From: Chimonanthus salicifolius
Taxonomy: Eukaryota; Streptophyta; Magnoliopsida; Laurales; Calycanthaceae
Assembly (NCBI GenBank): GCA_013350335.1
Contig: CM023540.1
Coordinates: 32,405,175 to 32,469,174 of the forward strand
Length of the DNA: 64,000 bases
Reading direction: 5' to 3'
In this document: positions 1 through 12,600 of the stretch, in pieces
Layout: the number at the start of each line of letters is the position of its first letter
How positions within the stretch are numbered: position 1 is the first letter of the stretch
Translations under genes and position numbers: made by a program
Notes under the pieces: model-generated
What the model was told of the DNA's origin: nothing
Database searches by the model: none
What the model saw: only the letters and a program-made list of their open reading frames with translations

Positions 1-1301
1 GACTAACAAATTGGCTCATTTTGGTTTTAATAGTTTTTTTTGTCAAAGAACAAAAAAATAAATTTAAGCTCAAATGAGTTAACATTTAGGTCTATTTAGG
101 CTGAAATATTGGTCTCCAACACTTTATCATCATCTTCAATAATTAAAAACTGAATTTTCCCATTTCAATAGGATTTTACTTGAAAAAGTTTTAGACAACA
201 TAAACATTTTTTTTATAGAGAGATGCTCACCTGCATACTAGGGTGTAGGATATTATCGTATACACCTCTTATATTGACCCATAAATTAGAATGGTGATGA
301 GTATGTTCAGAAGATTTAAAATTAATTTACTTATTATCTTTACTCTTTTCTTCACGTTTTAAATAGATATAAATGTATGAATAGACAACGAATCAAATGA
401 TTTATTAGATCATATAAATAAATATATAATATATTGAAAAACCAAAATTGATAGTCATATATTGATATCGACTCTACTTACCAAACGACCATACGAAATT
501 CAAAAAACATGATGCATATAGGTTTTTTAATTCTTATTTTTAATAATTTATCTATTTTAAAAAATAAATATTTTACTCATGTATTGAATCTATTTTTTTT
601 TTCCTTTTTTTAATTTCCTCTCACCTCTCAATTGTATGATAGGCCAAAATCTCATATTGGGTTCCATGTGAACCAAATCCACTAACCCATGTGAACCATG
701 GACAGGGGTCCTTTTAAACACTTCTCCAAAAGCGGGAGGAGGACAGCAATAGACAATGGTGACTGGTCCACAAGTGAAAGTGATTGTGCCAATTGACCCA
801 AGGGGGAAATATGTAATGCCTCCTAAAAATTCATTAATGGTCATGAATTTCGAAATTAAGGCTTCAAAATTAGCAGCAGCATTTGATATTTTAATGGGTA
901 TTTTGCACATTTTTATATTGGGACAGAAGACATGACTAGTTCAAGACACATCCAAAATAAATACAGGGAGTGGTCTAAAGGGGTATTGGGAGTAAATCAA
1001 TCCCAAGATCTCCCTTCCTTAGGAGAGTCTCTTGAGGACAACCCACTTTTGGATTTCATTTTGCAGATTTAGTTACAATAAAGGCATTTGAACTTTACCT
1101 TTCATTAGTGTGAACATTTTTCTTATCTTATTAGTTGAAGTAAATCTAACCTTTGAGACTAAAAATGTTGTTGTTATTCAATCAAAATATTGAAATTAAT
1201 AACTATTTTTATATTATTTTTGATGAATATAAATTTGACGGCTATAAATGATGAGCATAATTATAATTTCTTGTATAATTCATAATCACAGTATAACATT
1301 A
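1..1301. other. AT-rich intergenic DNA upstream of the PP2C gene
   Basis: No gene is supported here. The stretch is AT-rich with scattered homopolymer runs. A 106-codon open frame on the minus strand at 590-910 has no recognisable domain and ends in a lysine run read from a poly-T tract, so it was not called. Confidence 0.5.
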
Positions 1302-1514
1302 ATGAATACTTATCCCCTGTTGAATAGCTCAGCTGGTGGCTTCTCCCATCGGAAAGAAAGATGTTACGAGTTTGAGCTTCACTGGTCTTTACCCCGGAGT
1401 GTGGGATTTATGGCGCTCCTCCAAGGAGTTTTAGGAGGGGTATGGCTAAAGCGTAAATTAGGGTAGATCCGAGATTTTTCTTGAGTCTTAAAAAAACAAT
1501 ATTGATGAATACTT
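1302..1514 (+). mobile_element. tRNA-derived SINE with perfect 10-bp target-site duplication
   Basis: The body runs from about 1312 to 1504. It starts with a tRNA-like head carrying an A-box-like TAGCTCAGCTGGT near 1324 and a B-box-like GAGTTTGAGCTTC near 1369. A non-tRNA body follows, ending in a short A-rich tail (TTAAAAAAAC). The 10-mer ATGAATACTT occurs at 1302-1311 and 1505-1514, exactly flanking the body. That is the signature of target-primed reverse transcription by a LINE partner. Because the flanks are still identical, the insertion is probably fairly young. It is not a functional tRNA: the anticodon arm does not fold into a canonical cloverleaf and the B box departs from GGTTCGANNCC. 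Confidence 0.8.
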
Positions 1515-1639
1515 TTGTTATGTGAATTTGATGATGAAGTATCTAATTGGTTTTTATTATTATTATAGACTATGGTACATAGCAAATCGTTAGTATAAAG
1601 TCCTCAAATATGATAGGACCAACCCAATAATCTCTGCAA

Positions 1640-2373
1640 TGTCTTCTATAAAATATAGTTTCTGTTATTTTAGAAAAGTAAGATATTTAAGTTTTAATTT
1701 AGTATAATTGAGGACGTAGATGTCATAATTTCAAGAGTGATGGACACCATCGTGAATTGAGAAGTGCCTGGCTGCATTCCACATTCATCAACTGCACCTG
1801 CTATTGAAATCTTGAGATTTTCTCAATTGTTTGCTCCTCTCCATCGCTCTTCGTTTCATTTTCATTTCATTTTGTTTTTTCCAAACTCTCTCTCTCTCTC
1901 TCTGAAATTGTGTTTCTCGTCAGTTCCTCATTCAATCCAATGCCGATTCTGTAAGTCATTAGAATCTCTCTCTCTCTCTCTCTCGACTTTCTAGGGCTTG
2001 TTAGGGTTTTCTTCTTGATTTCTTTCTGGGTTTTCTTTTCCAAGGCATTTCTCTCGATTTCCTCAAATGGGTATGCAATGCTCGGGTTCTAGTTAACGGC
2101 ATTTCTTTGATTGCAGAAAAAATTACTGAAAAAAAGTTTGCAGATTTCGGTCTCCCAACTTCTGAGGTCAGTTTTCGCCTTTTTTTTTTCGCTTCGTTTC
2201 ACATTTGAGATTCCTTTCTCTTGAATTCGTTGGGAAATCACTTGCATTTGTATTGTTTAGTTTGCATGGAGGGTTTTTTTACTGTTTTGAGTATAATGGA
2301 AGAATCATGTGAAATTGGATTAGGGGTTTCATCTCCTTGTTCTAGAAATGCCTGACCTCGTCAGTAGTTTTGT
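1640..2373 (+). promoter_or_regulatory. Probable promoter and spliced 5' leader of the PP2C gene
   Basis: A TATA-like TATAAAATA lies near 1647. It is followed by a pyrimidine-rich leader with CT microsatellites at about 1887-1903 and 1967-1984. A telo-box-like TTAGGGTTTT is at 2001-2010, a motif common in promoters and leaders of plant housekeeping genes. Leader introns are suggested by a donor at 1951 (GTAAGT), an acceptor ending at 2116 (TTGCAG), a donor at 2167 and an acceptor ending at 2345 (TTCTAG). The transcription start cannot be fixed from sequence. Confidence 0.35.
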
Positions 2374-2377
2374 ATGA
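2348..2377 (+). other. Upstream ORF of nine codons overlapping the PP2C start
   Basis: If the leader acceptor ending at 2345 is used, the first AUG of the final leader exon is at 2348. It opens a nine-codon frame (M-P-D-L-V-S-S-F-V) whose TGA at 2375-2377 shares two bases with the main ATG at 2374-2376. This ATGA overlap is the arrangement that allows termination-coupled reinitiation. A downstream acceptor (TCAG ending at 2364) would remove this uORF from the mRNA, so splice choice could switch it. Confidence 0.4.
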
Positions 2378-5300
2378 GCGATTCGAGTATTCTGAATATG
2401 AGACCTCATCCGGTTCCTCTAGCGACCTTAATTGGTCGCGAGCTCCGGACCGAGAAGATTGAGAAGCCGTTGGTAAGGTATGGGCATGCTGCCCTCGCAA
2501 AAAAGGGAGAAGACTATTTTCTGATAAAACCGGATTGCGAGAGGATTCCAGGGAACCTGACATCATCGTTTTCTGTATTCGCGGTAATCTGCCAATTCCA
2601 TTGTTTAATCTTTGTTAAATCCTGGAAGGGCTTGTGTTGTAGCTTTTGGTTGTTGAAATTCGATTTCCAATGACAGATCTTTGATGGGCACAATGGTGTA
2701 TCTGCTGCCGTGTTCTCGAAAGAGAATCTGTTGAATCATATTATGAGTGCAATCCCTCAAGGGATTGGCAGGGAAGAGTGGCTTCAAGCCCTTCCACGGG
2801 CATTAGTTGCTGGTTTCGTGAAGACTGACATTGATTTTCAGCGAAAAGGCATGTATCTTTTACAACTACCATGTCTAGATCTGGTGTATGCTTCAATGCA
2901 GAGTTATCACTGTATAACCAATCAAAACGCAATGCATAAGCGAAATGGAAAACAAAATGCAAAGTGCATGGAATTTGAAATTCGCCAGAACTTTCCATCT
3001 TCTTTGGCATTTTGCTCATATGGTTATGCAGAGATGTCTCTGCATTGAAGTTACAGGCCATATCCGGGGTCACACCTAGCCTATTCTATAACTTATCTTT
3101 ATTTATACATCTTTAATTTCCTGCATTATGGGTATCCAATATTTAAGCAGGGGAAACTTCTGGAACGACCGTTACCTTTGTCGTGGTTGATGGGTTGACT
3201 GTGACGGTTGCATCTGTTGGGGACTCTCGATGCATTTTGAATACACAAGGTGGTGTGGTTTCTTTGCTGACAGTGGATCATAGGCTAGAGGAGAATGCTG
3301 AAGAGAGGGAGCGTGTGACCGCAAGTGGAGGTGAAGTGGGGAGGCTTAATGTTTGTGGTGGTACCGAGGTGCTCAATAGAAATTGCATTTTTGTATTGAA
3401 CAAGACACTATTCGATGGGAAATGAATCCTGATCATATGTTGCATTCTGGTAATGGTTTTTCCAGGTTGGTCCTCTCCGCTGCTGGCCTGGCGGACTATG
3501 CCTTTCCAGATCAATTGGGGATATGGACGTGGGTGAGTTCATTGTCCCAATACCACATGTTAAGCAAGTAAAGGTAAGTTTGTGACAGGTCGGTGCTCCC
3601 TGTTGCCAATTTCTTTTTATGCTTGTGCTTCTCTTTTTCATGCATTTCAGTTGTCTTGGACTTTAACTTGTTTTATCTGGATGTTAGCTTTCAAATGCTG
3701 GAGGGAGGCTTATAATTGCTTCTGATGGCATCTGGGATGCTTTGTCATCTGAGTTGGCTGCACAGTCTTGCCGTGGACTACCTGCAGAGCTTGCAGCAAA
3801 GATGGTTGTTAAGGTGATGAGGAAAACTTGTTCACTTAGATTCAATTTTCTTGGATGAATTGTAAAATTGCTATTCGATTCAGATGTTTTATCCTTCTTC
3901 ATTTAGCTTGATACTCGTCAGCACCATTTTAGGAAGCTCTGAGGTCAAGGGGCTTAAAAGACGATACAACTTGCATTGTTGTTGACATCATCCCCCCTGA
4001 TAATTTTGTCCAACCAACACCGCCAAAAAAGAAGCAAAATGTGCTAAGATCACTGATTTTCAGGAAGAGATCCCAGAATTCTGTGAATAAACTATCAACC
4101 AAGCTTTCAGCTGTTGGGGTCGTGGAGGAACTCTTTGAAGAAGGTTCTGCCGTGCTTGCAGAAAGGTATCATTTCCAAATTTCCTTCTCAATGAAATCAC
4201 AGCAAATAGTAAATATGTTATATTTTATTTTCAACAAAAAAAATCTTTGGTTGAACTGTCTTCATTTATTGCTTGTAGAATTCCCTACATTGTTTGAATT
4301 ACTTTGTGTTTTTGCTTCTAGCTAAGCCATTGCTTATAGTATTCCTTGTATAATTACCTAGCACTTTAATTACCTTCCTCTTTATGTGTCTCCTTGTTCC
4401 ATTTGTCAATGTAGTGGAAAAATATTCATGTGGCCAGGTGCCCAGGTCACAAGTAATATTTTGCAATGAGGCCTGTGAGGCCTGTTTGGGTTCACCAACG
4501 GCCAGAAAGGGAAAAGGCAATTGAGAAGTCATGAGATGGTGTGGTACAGAAACCGTGCTAGATGGAGTAACTACAGTTTGAACAAAATGCAGTTGTTGTA
4601 AATACTTTACAACTGTTATTGACCATTCACCTTTGGGGCTTTAAAATCCGTTGCTTTTGATCTGTCTGAATGTTTGTGCCAGGCTAGCCAATGCATAGAT
4701 TTCCAACCATCCTCTCTCTTAGTTTATGGGACCACGGGTTGGGTCAAAACTGAGAACTGATCAAACTTGAATGTTCCATTTGTAGATTGTAGTACTTTAC
4801 CTCAGCATACTGATTTTTAACCTAGATAAGCAACATGGGCATCAATTTGCTTTGAACGGCCATGTCTTGGAATGGAAATATCAATGTTGTGAAAATCGAA
4901 TCGTATCGTAAATCGTTAATACATCTTAAATCGCAAATCGTGTATCATAAATCGTAGAATCGTAAGATTCATAAGTGTTTTCCCTAAAAAATATTTAATA
5001 TATGAAATAACGTAAAATATGTCTAAAATATAATAACATTAGCAATTCTCCAACTTTCTTTCAATATTAAGTGAATTCTATACAATTAGTTCATTGGAAC
5101 TCAAATTTCAATGCTCCAACTCCCAAAAGTATAAGACCAGTATATAATCCAACTATACTGTGAAAAGTCAATAATGAAATAAAAAACCCTCAAAAAATCG
5201 AAAGATCATTAACTCGAGCCTTAAAAACCATTAAAATGAAATGTTTCATACTTTCACACTCCTAATAGCCCCATAATTCTATTATTTATACGAATCGTAA

Positions 5301-7000
5301 GATTTGTTGATAGACGAATCGTTCCTCTTAACATATCGTATGAATCGTAAGATACGAATCGTGTATCGTAAGATTTTAACAACCATGGGAAATATACTTT
5401 CTTGGAATGCAAATATTTCACGAAGTTGTCCATCATGTGCTTATGTTGAAGCAGTCATGCTCATTTTGTGTAGTTGTTGACTTGTTGCACATTTGTCCAA
5501 GAAGAAGAAGAAGAACCTCTCTGACCCCTCTATAATTGGTTCTGTATTTTTTTTTTTTGAAAAAGTAACAAGAAATGGATTAAAAGAGAGTACAGGTACA
5601 GAAAAATGAGGGGCCAGGTGTAAAAGACATATCGCAATCGGGCCTAAACTAATCCTTCTGGTAGTTTATTCAATTATAATATATTCTTAGGAGCTTCTTT
5701 TTTGAAAAACATTACTTTCTATAAAAAAAATTTGTTGGAAGCAAGAGTGATCTTCAATACTTGCATGCAAGAACCAAGTAATGAGAGACTATGAAATATC
5801 ATAGTGGTCAACATGGTCAGAGTTTGAAGAACCTTTACTCCATTAGGAATGAATCCATCTGGACAGAGCATCATTAGCAATGGAAGTGATTTTTGTCTCA
5901 CGGTGCGCCAAAATTTTAGCAAGTCTGTTTCATGTTTTCCCCCTTTTTACCATCATGACCATTCCTTACTGTTAAAGATTTAAAGAATTTACTTTGATTT
6001 AGTAAAGAGAGTCAGTAGCAGGCAGTCAAGCACCCTTTTTAATAAAGTAATAATCAGCTGTAAGCTTCTGCCTGTGCCTTTTTACTTCATTTTTTTTATT
6101 TACTTAAATAATTGGCCAAGAGATTGCTTTTACTCTTTGAAATACCCTAGTCTACTGTCTTATGATATCCTTAAAAGAAGGAAAGATCTCATGGGTTGTC
6201 TCGTCACCTGCTCCATTTGAAATTGTTGGCCTTAATAGCTGGGATCAATCTTCTGGTCAATTGATTATTGACTTTTGCTTTATTTAGTTTGACAAGAGTA
6301 CAAAATCTGAGTAATAAACAATTCCCCCAGAACTTTCTAGTTGAAATTCTTGTGCCTCATAGCTGGGATCAGTCTCTTGGGCAATTGATTATTGACTTTT
6401 GCTTCATTTGGCCTGAAGAAGATTACAGAACCTACCCAAGGTGATTACAGGACACCAAGCTGTAGCACTTCCTCTTTTTAGAATGAATTCAAATTTTGCG
6501 GTAGAATGGTTCAACAGAAGTGGATATGACTGGAACAATAATACATTGACAAATGGAAGGCAGTGGATTAGCTAATATGTGGGCTGATTTTTGTACGTGG
6601 GACATATTTAACTCTGTTTATGGTTGGGCAATGGGCTCCACCACCCTGTGACTTCAATTTTTTTCCCCGCACGATAGTTATGTAGTTAATTTTGTGCATC
6701 AAGGTTGAGCTTGAAATTCACAAAGGCCACCCACATGATTTCAGGTTAGGCTCGGATTTTCCCTTACAGACTGCCTCAGGTCTTATGAGGTGTGCAGTAT
6801 GCCAAGTGGATCAAACACCGCCGGAGACTTGGTACTGTCAAATGGATCAAGCACCAGTTGAGAGTGTCTCTGTTAATCCATGCCCTTTCTTCCCACCCAC
6901 GTCGAAGCCATGGGAAGGGCCATACCTCTGCTCAGATTGCCGGATAAAGAAGGATGCAATGGAAGGTAAACGGCCAAGCCGATCGAAAGCGACAGCATAA
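2374..7000 (+). CDS. PP2C-type protein phosphatase, 440 aa, seven exons
   Basis: Mg/Mn-dependent Ser/Thr phosphatase of the plant subgroup containing Arabidopsis At1g47380, At1g68410 and At1g09160. Exons: 2374-2583, 2677-2848, 3151-3368, 3466-3573, 3688-3813, 3933-4165, 6745-7000; 1323 nt, frame kept throughout. Metal and catalytic motifs are all present: GED near residue 47, DGHNG 73-77, SGTT 131-134, GDSR 151-154, SRSIGD 214-219, SDGIWD 248-253 and DDTT 288-291. This predicts an active enzyme. The C-terminus (from about 357) has CAVC at 372-375 and CSDC at 418-421, a putative zinc module typical of this subgroup, then a basic tail. No signal peptide or membrane segment is seen. The intron after exon 2 appears to use a GC donor at 2849-2850. 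Intron 6 is 2.6 kb and holds transposon sequence. The start is chosen for family-like length and agreement with the family N-terminus. Confidence 0.93.
4874..5405. mobile_element. Mutator-like MITE filled with ATCGTA motifs, in PP2C intron 6
   Basis: The element spans 4882-5397 between two identical copies of GGAAATAT (4874-4881 and 5398-5405). Its ends are imperfect inverted repeats: the left end reads CAATGTTGTGAAAATC and the right end, on the other strand, CATGGTTGTTAAAATC. Next to each end are clustered, partly inverted copies of ATCGTA/ATCGTAAG. The middle is AT-rich without an ORF. A duplication of 8-9 bp and inverted ends with no coding capacity fit a non-autonomous Mutator-like element. 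Confidence 0.75.
5549..5935 (-). mobile_element. Probable 3' end of a decayed LINE in PP2C intron 6
   Basis: A T-run at about 5550-5562 on the plus strand would be the poly-A tail of a minus-strand element. The sequence beside it (GAAAAAGTAACAAGAAATGG) resembles the tail-proximal sequence of the better preserved LINE at 13523-14070. The minus-strand translation farther in has only a weak resemblance to LINE C-terminal regions and contains stops. I found no clear target-site duplication, so the limits are approximate. Confidence 0.4.
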
Positions 7001-8470
7001 AAAGTGCTGGTGATGGTATGCTTTTTTCTCTCCAGCAGTGCGGGCGTTTGACTAATGGGTTTTGCATGTAAAGAAAAGAAAAAAGGAAGAGGTGATTAAT
7101 AAGATGTTTTGAGTTTTTCTGAGTTTTGACATTTGTTGTTTGATTGAACTGACCGTCCCAGCACTCCCCCCTGATTGTGATAGTTTGATTGCTAACTCAG
7201 TTTGAATCTGTATGCAAACACTGATGGTATATAGTAATATTTTTCGAGAGCCTCTTCAAATTGTTTTTTTCTTTTTTCTTTTTCCAGCATGGTTGGTGAT
7301 TGTCTCCATGCAAGTGGAATATAATTTTTTGGGTGCATGGACAAATGACTTGTGTCCCAACGCGAAATTGCCTTTTTGTTTTAAACAATATTAGTGCTAG
7401 TCTCCTGTAATGGTTAAATTAGAGGCACAGGTAAGTTTCATGTAGATTGGAGCTGGCTTGACAGTCGGTAAAAAGTTGGTCAAATCTAATTGTAAATGTC
7501 AACTCTAACAGTGTGTCAATAAAAATGACAAAATCAAGGGTGATTTTGGCTTGTCAAAATTGAGACATGGCTTGGATCTATTCTTTTAATCATAGCCCTG
7601 AAAGAATTACTACCAAATTGACTCATGTCGACTGGGCACGCCTCAGATTTCTTTATTGAGCAGAGCAGAGCAGAGCATCCACATTTATCTCTTAAAATTG
7701 ACATCAAATTATTAAATTAAATTTTTTGTTTTTAAAATATGAAATTGAAATATCTTAGACCATTTCGCCAATAACAGAGCTTTGAATAAAGCTAGTCAAA
7801 ATGAATTCGATGCTGATACTAGATTTTTCTTTCATAAATAGATACTCGACATCGGTTTATTTAATATAAATTTATTTATCTACTATTAGTCTACAAAAAT
7901 GGATAGCTACATCTAAAAACAGAACTTTTTTACACGTTATCCTTAAATATATATTTTTAATAAAATCTAAGTAGATTTGGGTAGTATGTTTAACTTGGTA
8001 TCATTGATGGACCCCCAAACGATACCACCATCTCAATTTATTAAAGAAAAATCAATTAGCAGTACTGAGATAAAAGCAACACCAAATCCTAACTCCTTAA
8101 GAACACGTTGGCCTTTCTCATTATCAAACTTTTTCCAGCCATTTGCCAAAACCATTTGTTTCCATGGAAAATAACTATCTGCACTTTGCTTAAAGCAAAG
8201 AAACTTGCCATGTTTCTTCCTTTAAAAAATATCCTAAGATAAATGAGGGAATGGTTTCCAATAGGATGTATTTTCTATTTAAATAGAAAATGACAAACGA
8301 CCTTTAAGAGAAACTGTATAATTTGTGATGGAGTCAAATGAAGAATAAAACTTGTAAAGTCGATTCTTAATAGATTAAATTTTTGGTTTTAATGATGATG
8401 ATGGTGATAAAAGAGCTGCTAAGAAAGAGCTTTTATTAACAATGTGAAATTTGCTTTTAACATCTATGCC
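7001..8470. other. PP2C 3' region and AT-rich intergenic DNA
   Basis: The phosphatase stop is at 6998-7000. The 3' UTR probably extends some hundreds of bases; an AATAAA-type signal occurs in GTCAATAAAAATG at about 7516. No further coding region is supported. Short ORFs here lack domains and code-like composition. Confidence 0.4.
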
Positions 8471-8748
8471 AGGGGTAGAAAATTCGGCCGATATTGTCGA
8501 GATCTCGGCCTATTTATTTATTTATTTTAAAAAAAATATCGGTTGTGGACCCGGCCCGGCCAGGCCCGATTGATATTTCGGCCGATATTTATATTTTTTA
8601 ATTTTTTTTAAAACAGTATTTTTATTTTTTTTAATGATTTTTTTTTAAAAAAAAAAGCCACAGGGATTTTCAAAAAAAAAAATTGAAAAGAGAGAAAATC
8701 TCAACCGAAATCTTAGTTCGGCCAAATTTTCTACCCTTGATCTATGGA
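8462..8748. mobile_element. MITE of the GATATCGGCC family
   Basis: The element is 8471-8739. The left end reads AGGGGTAGAAAATTCGGCCG. The right end, read on the minus strand, is AAGGGTAGAAAATTTGGCCG, a nearly perfect terminal inverted repeat of about 20 bp. ATCTATG flanks both sides (8462-8468 and 8740-8746), giving a 7-of-9 match for a 9-bp target-site duplication. Inside are CGGCCGATAT motifs and A/T runs, with no ORF. Related copies are at 36361-36485, 48531-48690 and 61886-62210. Confidence 0.7.
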
Positions 8749-9666
8749 TTCCACATAGAATTTATCTTGGTGGCTCAGCCTCAACTTGGGAGTCAGCCCA
8801 TGGATAGGTCTCAGGCCCAAGTCTTTTTTCATATTGAGACACAGCTGATAACAACTTCCTGCACTTAGATTCAAATATCAGCCAATATCAAAAATATTGT
8901 TGGACCTTTCATATACATATATGAAAAAACTCATTACGTCAACTATATATTCATCATCATCATCAGCCAATATCCCATTTATTTAGAGTCAACTTTTTGA
9001 ATTCTTTGACTTATCATAAACCATACCATCAATCAGTATACGATCTAACATATCATTTTTTATCCCTTTTCCTCCATATTTTCAAAACTCACCTTCTCCT
9101 CCTAGTGTATTTGACCGCACCTGTGTTTGGTCTTCTAATATGACCAAACTATCTCAAACAAGTTTCTCTCAATTTGTTATCTATTGAAGTTTATCTTTAA
9201 ATTATCTATAATACGTTCATCAGCTAAATATTAGCATCATAAATATGGTGAGAACGTTGGGTGGCTAGAGATGTCAGTTGATGCACCAAAATATTAGCCA
9301 ATATTTGTTGGTTTTTCTGAAGGCTGATATTGCGGAATCAACCAATGTATGAGATCCACATCTATCATCAGGTCCTATAAAGATTCACGTAGGAACCCAC
9401 ATCCAGTTCTGACGAATTTGAGACTATTGCAACAGAAATGGGTCTATCAATAACAATTTGTACCAAAGTGGAAAAGCTAAATCCACAAATACAAGCACAA
9501 AATTAAGAAACTTCATATTGGATGTTTGATCTAAATATACATTCATAAGCACAAAATTCTAAAATATCAAATACGAAGTTCAATCCAGTCTAAAATTAAG
9601 GGAAAAGTATCATAGGGAGATGCCATTAATCCATCATTTCATTACCTAGCTGAATGTACTGATGCT

Positions 9667-12600
9667 TTACATAGACTTGTCTCCAGGGTCACTTGCAAAG
9701 AAATCACTGACATCTGCAGAGGAAGTAGAATTGGAATTGTTTTCTTTGTCTGATGCAGCAACTGCTTCACCTGCCAAAGACTGCTTCTGAAACCAAGTCA
9801 GACACTAAATCTTAATTAGCATAACAAGACCCACCAACCCAATTAAACCACACCCAGTCTCATACTCAACATGAACGTGGAAGAATACACTTACTCCGTA
9901 GTCGTTTCTGCATGCCAGATATGAATGATGCCGAAGCAGATGCTCATCCTGACTCATCGGAAAGCTATAATCAAAATACTCATTCGGATGAGATGGGCCT
10001 TCATGGAGCTCATCACGGTTGGTGAGTTGCTTCAATTTCATTTGTGCTGCTAGTTGATCCACCAATGATGTCAATACCAGCAATTCCCATTTCCCAAACC
10101 ATACAAAAGAAACAATTTTTTCTTATCATCATCATCATTATTATTCATTTAGTTTTGAGAGAAGAATAACAACAATATTTGAAGTTTTGAAGTGTTCTGA
10201 TTACGAGCGCACCTTGATTCACAACTAACGAATTTGGAATCTGCCAACCGTCACTTGATCCTCGAATTTGGTTAGCTTGTAGTTCAGCCAAGGTCATAGA
10301 AGGGTTCTTATAGGCCTGGTGCTCATCCAATTGTTGACAGTGATACTGGTTTCTGCTTGGCTGTTGAATAGGAGCATCCACCAAATCCGGCAACTCCTAA
10401 GAACGAAAGGATCAAATGAAAGTTTCAATGTGCCATTTTTTAGAAAATTTCCTTGTCCAATGTGCCAACGCTTCGATCAGGGAAAAGAAATCTGTTGTAT
10501 ATAGTTATTTAGATGATCATTTTTCTATATCTTATACATTTATTGACTAGAACTTATACCATGACACTTCTTTTCAATGGTTCTAATGATGCACATTTAA
10601 ATAACATAACCTATATGAATAATAGAAAAAGAGCTGTTTGGACATATAAGCATGCCAAGTTGGGCTACAATTTAGGCCAGGTAGGGATTAACCCCAACAG
10701 AATTAAATGGAATATACCCTCAATATAAACTAGATCTGAATTTCAACAAGTAACCTCCCAACATAAACCCAAAATGATCCTTTCACTTTCTTCTTTTCAA
10801 GGATCATTGACATTTATTCATAAATAATAAATGAAAACTGTACAGAAGAAGTTGCACATAAAGATCACAGTCGGTCTTAAGATACAACTTGATCAATATC
10901 ATACATTTCTCAACTAAGCCATTAGAACATTAAATCCTCTTTTTGAGAGAGAAGGTATTCTTCCCTAAACCACCCAAATCTCCTATCTTTCTACTTCAGT
11001 TTTGCAAGTTCATCTGTCTTTGCATTCATCTCTCTTGGGACTGGATAGAATGTGGCATCAGGTCATGTGATAAATATCTAATTCCTTCCAACCTTTTAGT
11101 AGGATCACCAGAGCTTCTTTGACTAGCCACCGACTCAACCAGTGGCATTTTTCAAACTCCTCCAAACAGTACCGGCCCATGTAACTTATTTTTTATAATG
11201 TATAGTCCATCCTTCGTAAATAAGATTTTGGCTCTATTTCAATCACCTATAGTGACTAAGCCTTGAAAAGACCATCAAGTCAGTTCTTCACTTTGTCATC
11301 CTTGACAACTCCCACTTTAGATGATTCTCATTTCCCTTTTTCCATCAATGTATTAATTTGAGGTCCCCAGTGGATTGGACAGCTGGGAATTTGCAGTTAA
11401 GTGGAGCATAACTTTGGATCATTGAGTACTCTAATAGAGGTCAAACCTGTTACCATATTGAGTTTTCTGATAGGATTCACCAACCGCTAAAATGAGTAAA
11501 TCCCATTTGCCATCAATGAAGCCCAAGAGAAAGCTGTGTCCTAGAACAATCCTATGCTCCTCTGCTCCATGCACCTCAAACTATGACCAGAGGAATCATT
11601 TTTCATTTTGTTTGGCATCTGATTCCATACACCTCAAGTTATGACCAAAGGAATCATTTGTCATTTTGTTTGGGTTCTGGTTCCATACACCTCAAGTTAT
11701 GACCAAAGAAATCAATTTTCATTTTGTCTGGCTCCCCAACCAACCATGAAGGATGGAAAACATTCCAGAAACACCCAATTAAAAGGAAAAGGTATCCAAG
11801 AAGCCAAATATTCTTAGTAACAGGGCATAAATTAAAAGGCGTCCAATGGATGTTTTATTTTCCCAACAAAGATAACAAATGTCTAGAAAAGAAAATCTTC
11901 TTGTCATTAGGTGAACATTGCTACTCATTTTGAATACTAGGATGCAGCTGACCAACAAAACAACCTTTATCATAGGTGGAGTGTGGGATTTGAAAACTGA
12001 TTTGTGATGGAATCACGTCTCTCCCATGCCAGATTACGGAACACAAGGATATGCACGAAATATACCACTGGTTTCCTCTGTCCATCCCATCCTATCTACC
12101 TCATCAGATTCACATGAATTCTAACACGGCCCAATTCTTTTTGCAAAACTAGGTTGGGTCTTGTCAGGTTGTGATGGTCAATCTGATGCATGTAAGATAC
12201 TAGGATACTATATAAAATAGAATATAGTATATAATACTATATATGATTAAAAACATACATGATATTCTACAATTAATATACAAGGTCATACCCAAGCTCC
12301 AAACTGAATTGAAATTTGGACGAGATTTCAAGCTAAACCCAACACCCAACACCCAACACCGAAGCATGAAAAACCAATTCAATCTGACTCAAAATCAGGT
12401 TGGGATGCATTGCAAGTATCAGATCCTATAAATGATGTCAAACAAACATCTACATGCAAGTTACATGATAAGTTAGAGTTGGTTCAGAGATTATTCATAC
12501 CTGATCGGTGGAGGGGTTATCGAGAGGTTGAAATGGTGGGGCATGTGGATCAAATGTCTTCAACTTACTATTCTCATAATCACATATCATAGCATGAACT

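Noticed and set aside
590..910. 106-codon minus-strand ORF
   Set aside because: No domain, no clear promoter, and a Lys-rich end read from a poly-T tract.
1318..1400. Possible tRNA gene (TAGCTCAGCTGGT head)
   Set aside because: No complete cloverleaf. The flanking duplication and A-rich tail show it is the head of a SINE.
2849..2853. GT donor at 2852-2853 for PP2C exon 2
   Set aside because: It leaves phase 2, which cannot join exon 3 in the frame giving SGTT. The GC donor fits phase and family sequence.
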